From Pseudoalteromonas luteoviolacea S2607 (GTDB lineage Bacteria > Pseudomonadota > Gammaproteobacteria > Enterobacterales > Alteromonadaceae), in contig NZ_AUXV01000007.1 in NCBI RefSeq assembly GCF_001625575.1, positions 1 to 64,000 of the forward strand: a stretch of 64,000 nt of DNA. The letters are read 5' to 3'. The notes below the pieces were generated by a model, which did no database searches, was not told the DNA's origin, and saw nothing but the letters and a program-made list of their open reading frames with translations. The position numbers and the translations under genes are program-made. Below, one piece after another: positions 63,341 through 64,000 of the stretch; position 1 is the first letter of the stretch, and each line of letters starts with the position of its first letter.

Positions 63341-63504
63341 TAGAAGATTTGAGGTGGCTCTTCGCAGCAGCCTTGGTTACAACAACCGCGGATTAAAATC
63401 GGCTCGTTTGACAAGTCATTTTTGTCGAACTTGTTTGGGCCGCCACCCACAATTGATTCCATTTCTTCAAGTGATAAAGGTTTCATTTCTTCTAGATTTT
63501 TCAT
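63340..63504 (-). CDS. Putative RiPP precursor peptide 2 (GG leader, CC-CC core)
   Basis: This 54-residue ORF was found by reading the minus strand; ATG has its complement at 63502-63504 and follows AAGGAAAAATA. It begins MKNLEEMKPLSLEEMESIVG, then GG, and its core end reads NEPILIRGCCNQGCCE followed by EPPQIF. It aligns gap-free to peptide 1, with identical R-G-C-C-x-Q-G-C-C-E in both. Even the ribosome binding sites are alike. Paralogous precursors with a conserved core end and diverging tails are common in RiPP operons. It lies 33 bases downstream of the glycosyltransferase gene. Confidence 0.78.
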   Translation of the reverse strand: MKNLEEMKPLSLEEMESIVGGGPNKFDKNDLSNEPILIRGCCNQGCCEEPPQIF

Positions 63505-63537
63505 TATTTTTCCTTAAATTAAAAATAGTTAGCAGAG

Positions 63538-64000
63538 CTAACAGTGTTGATGAACAGAGACATACTGTTCAAATTTGTTGCTGGTATCTTGCAAGAAGCT
63601 ACCTGAAAAGTGACCATTCGCATATTTGTCTAAGCAATATGAAAAGTTCTGATGATCGCTTTGCGATTTACTCAGTTCACCCAAATTGCGAGCAGAGTCA
63701 TCATGAGTTAAGTGCGTGGCACATCCGGCCAGTGACTGCTCTAACATGAGCTTAGCTTTAAGACGAACAATTAAATCTAGGTCTTCCCAACCCCAAAAGT
63801 TCATTTTCGAATCGAAGCCCGCAACGTCCAATACATGTTGCTTCTTTACCATTACAAGGCCGGGGGCTGTGCGTTGGTCATTATTCAAAGAGGATTGGTT
63901 GACCAATATTTCCGTATGCTTATTTTGGCCAATCGGTAATGTAAGTACTGTGCGAGTTTGGCATAGCTGTTGAAATTGGGTCACCGATTGAGGCTTTGAC
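63538..64000 (-). CDS. Glycosyltransferase with galactosyltransferase C-terminal domain (partial)
   Basis: The reading frame is open to the window edge, so only the C-terminal 153 residues are seen; a GTG at 63984 is not a convincing start. It carries the Glyco_transf_7C-type segment GLVMVKKQHVLDVAGFDSKM, then FWGWEDLDLIVRLKAK, in which EDLD contains the acidic sugar- and metal-binding residues of the GWGxEDxD loop. Such domains occur in beta-1,4-galactosyltransferases, polypeptide GalNAc-transferases and bacterial GT2 enzymes. It is the gene just upstream of the two precursor peptides, which makes peptide glycosylation an attractive guess. Confidence 0.75.
   Translation of the reverse strand, partial: SKPQSVTQFQQLCQTRTVLTLPIGQNKHTEILVNQSSLNNDQRTAPGLVMVKKQHVLDVAGFDSKMNFWGWEDLDLIVRLKAKLMLEQSLAGCATHLTHDDSARNLGELSKSQSDHQNFSYCLDKYANGHFSGSFLQDTSNKFEQYVSVHQHC

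Overview
The window looks like chromosomal DNA of a marine gammaproteobacterium of the Alteromonadales, most likely Pseudoalteromonas. This is inferred from the moderate GC content, the AT-rich intergenic DNA and the gene set (MetJ-type boxes before metA, an SOS imuA-imuB-dnaE2 cassette, many GGDEF proteins, NadV/NadM NAD salvage). No rRNA or tRNA gene, insertion sequence or CRISPR array was seen.

Region 1 (1-14952, + strand) is a P2-like contractile tail module: baseplate J and I, fibre genes with small chaperones, a possible DUF1834-type tail protein, spike V, PAAR tip, baseplate W, sheath, tube, a frameshifted tail chaperone, a repeat-built tape measure, U, X and D. No head, terminase, integrase or lysis gene is visible, so it is either an R-type tailocin or the tail half of a prophage whose other genes lie to the left. 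Terminator-like hairpins before gpJ, the sheath gene, the tape measure gene and gpU suggest stoichiometric tuning or antitermination.

Region 2 (15113-21327) has an EamA transporter, a small membrane protein, and metA followed by a methionine synthase split into two genes at a domain junction. Region 3 (21749-29668) has an orphan LolD/MacB-type ATPase and two paralogous ATPase-permease-permease sets. Region 4 (29956-42998) has a periplasmic solute-binding protein coupled to a TPR-GGDEF protein, the helicase HrpB, an MFS transporter, a PhoD-like phosphatase with fibronectin-type-II-like modules, a secreted unknown and a chemoreceptor.

Region 5 (43049-54901) is rich in DNA repair and signalling genes: an HMCES/YedK homologue divergent from a LexA-controlled imuA-imuB-dnaE2 mutasome operon, two further GGDEF proteins, and an Ada-AlkA fusion translationally coupled to Ogt. 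Region 6 (55056-57640) is the NAD salvage pair nadM-nadV, with similar small hairpins in both 5' leaders.

Region 7 (58196-64000, - strand) is the most unusual part. A partial glycosyltransferase is followed by two tiny paralogous peptides, each with a GG leader and a GCCxQGCCE core (the second was recovered by reading the minus strand directly). Next come a 539-residue protein of unknown family, a UDP-HexNAc 2-epimerase-like enzyme, a HddA-like sugar kinase and a HddC-like nucleotidyltransferase. Together they look like a RiPP operon that carries its own nucleotide-sugar supply, perhaps a glycosylated cysteine-rich peptide of a new class. It continues beyond the right edge.
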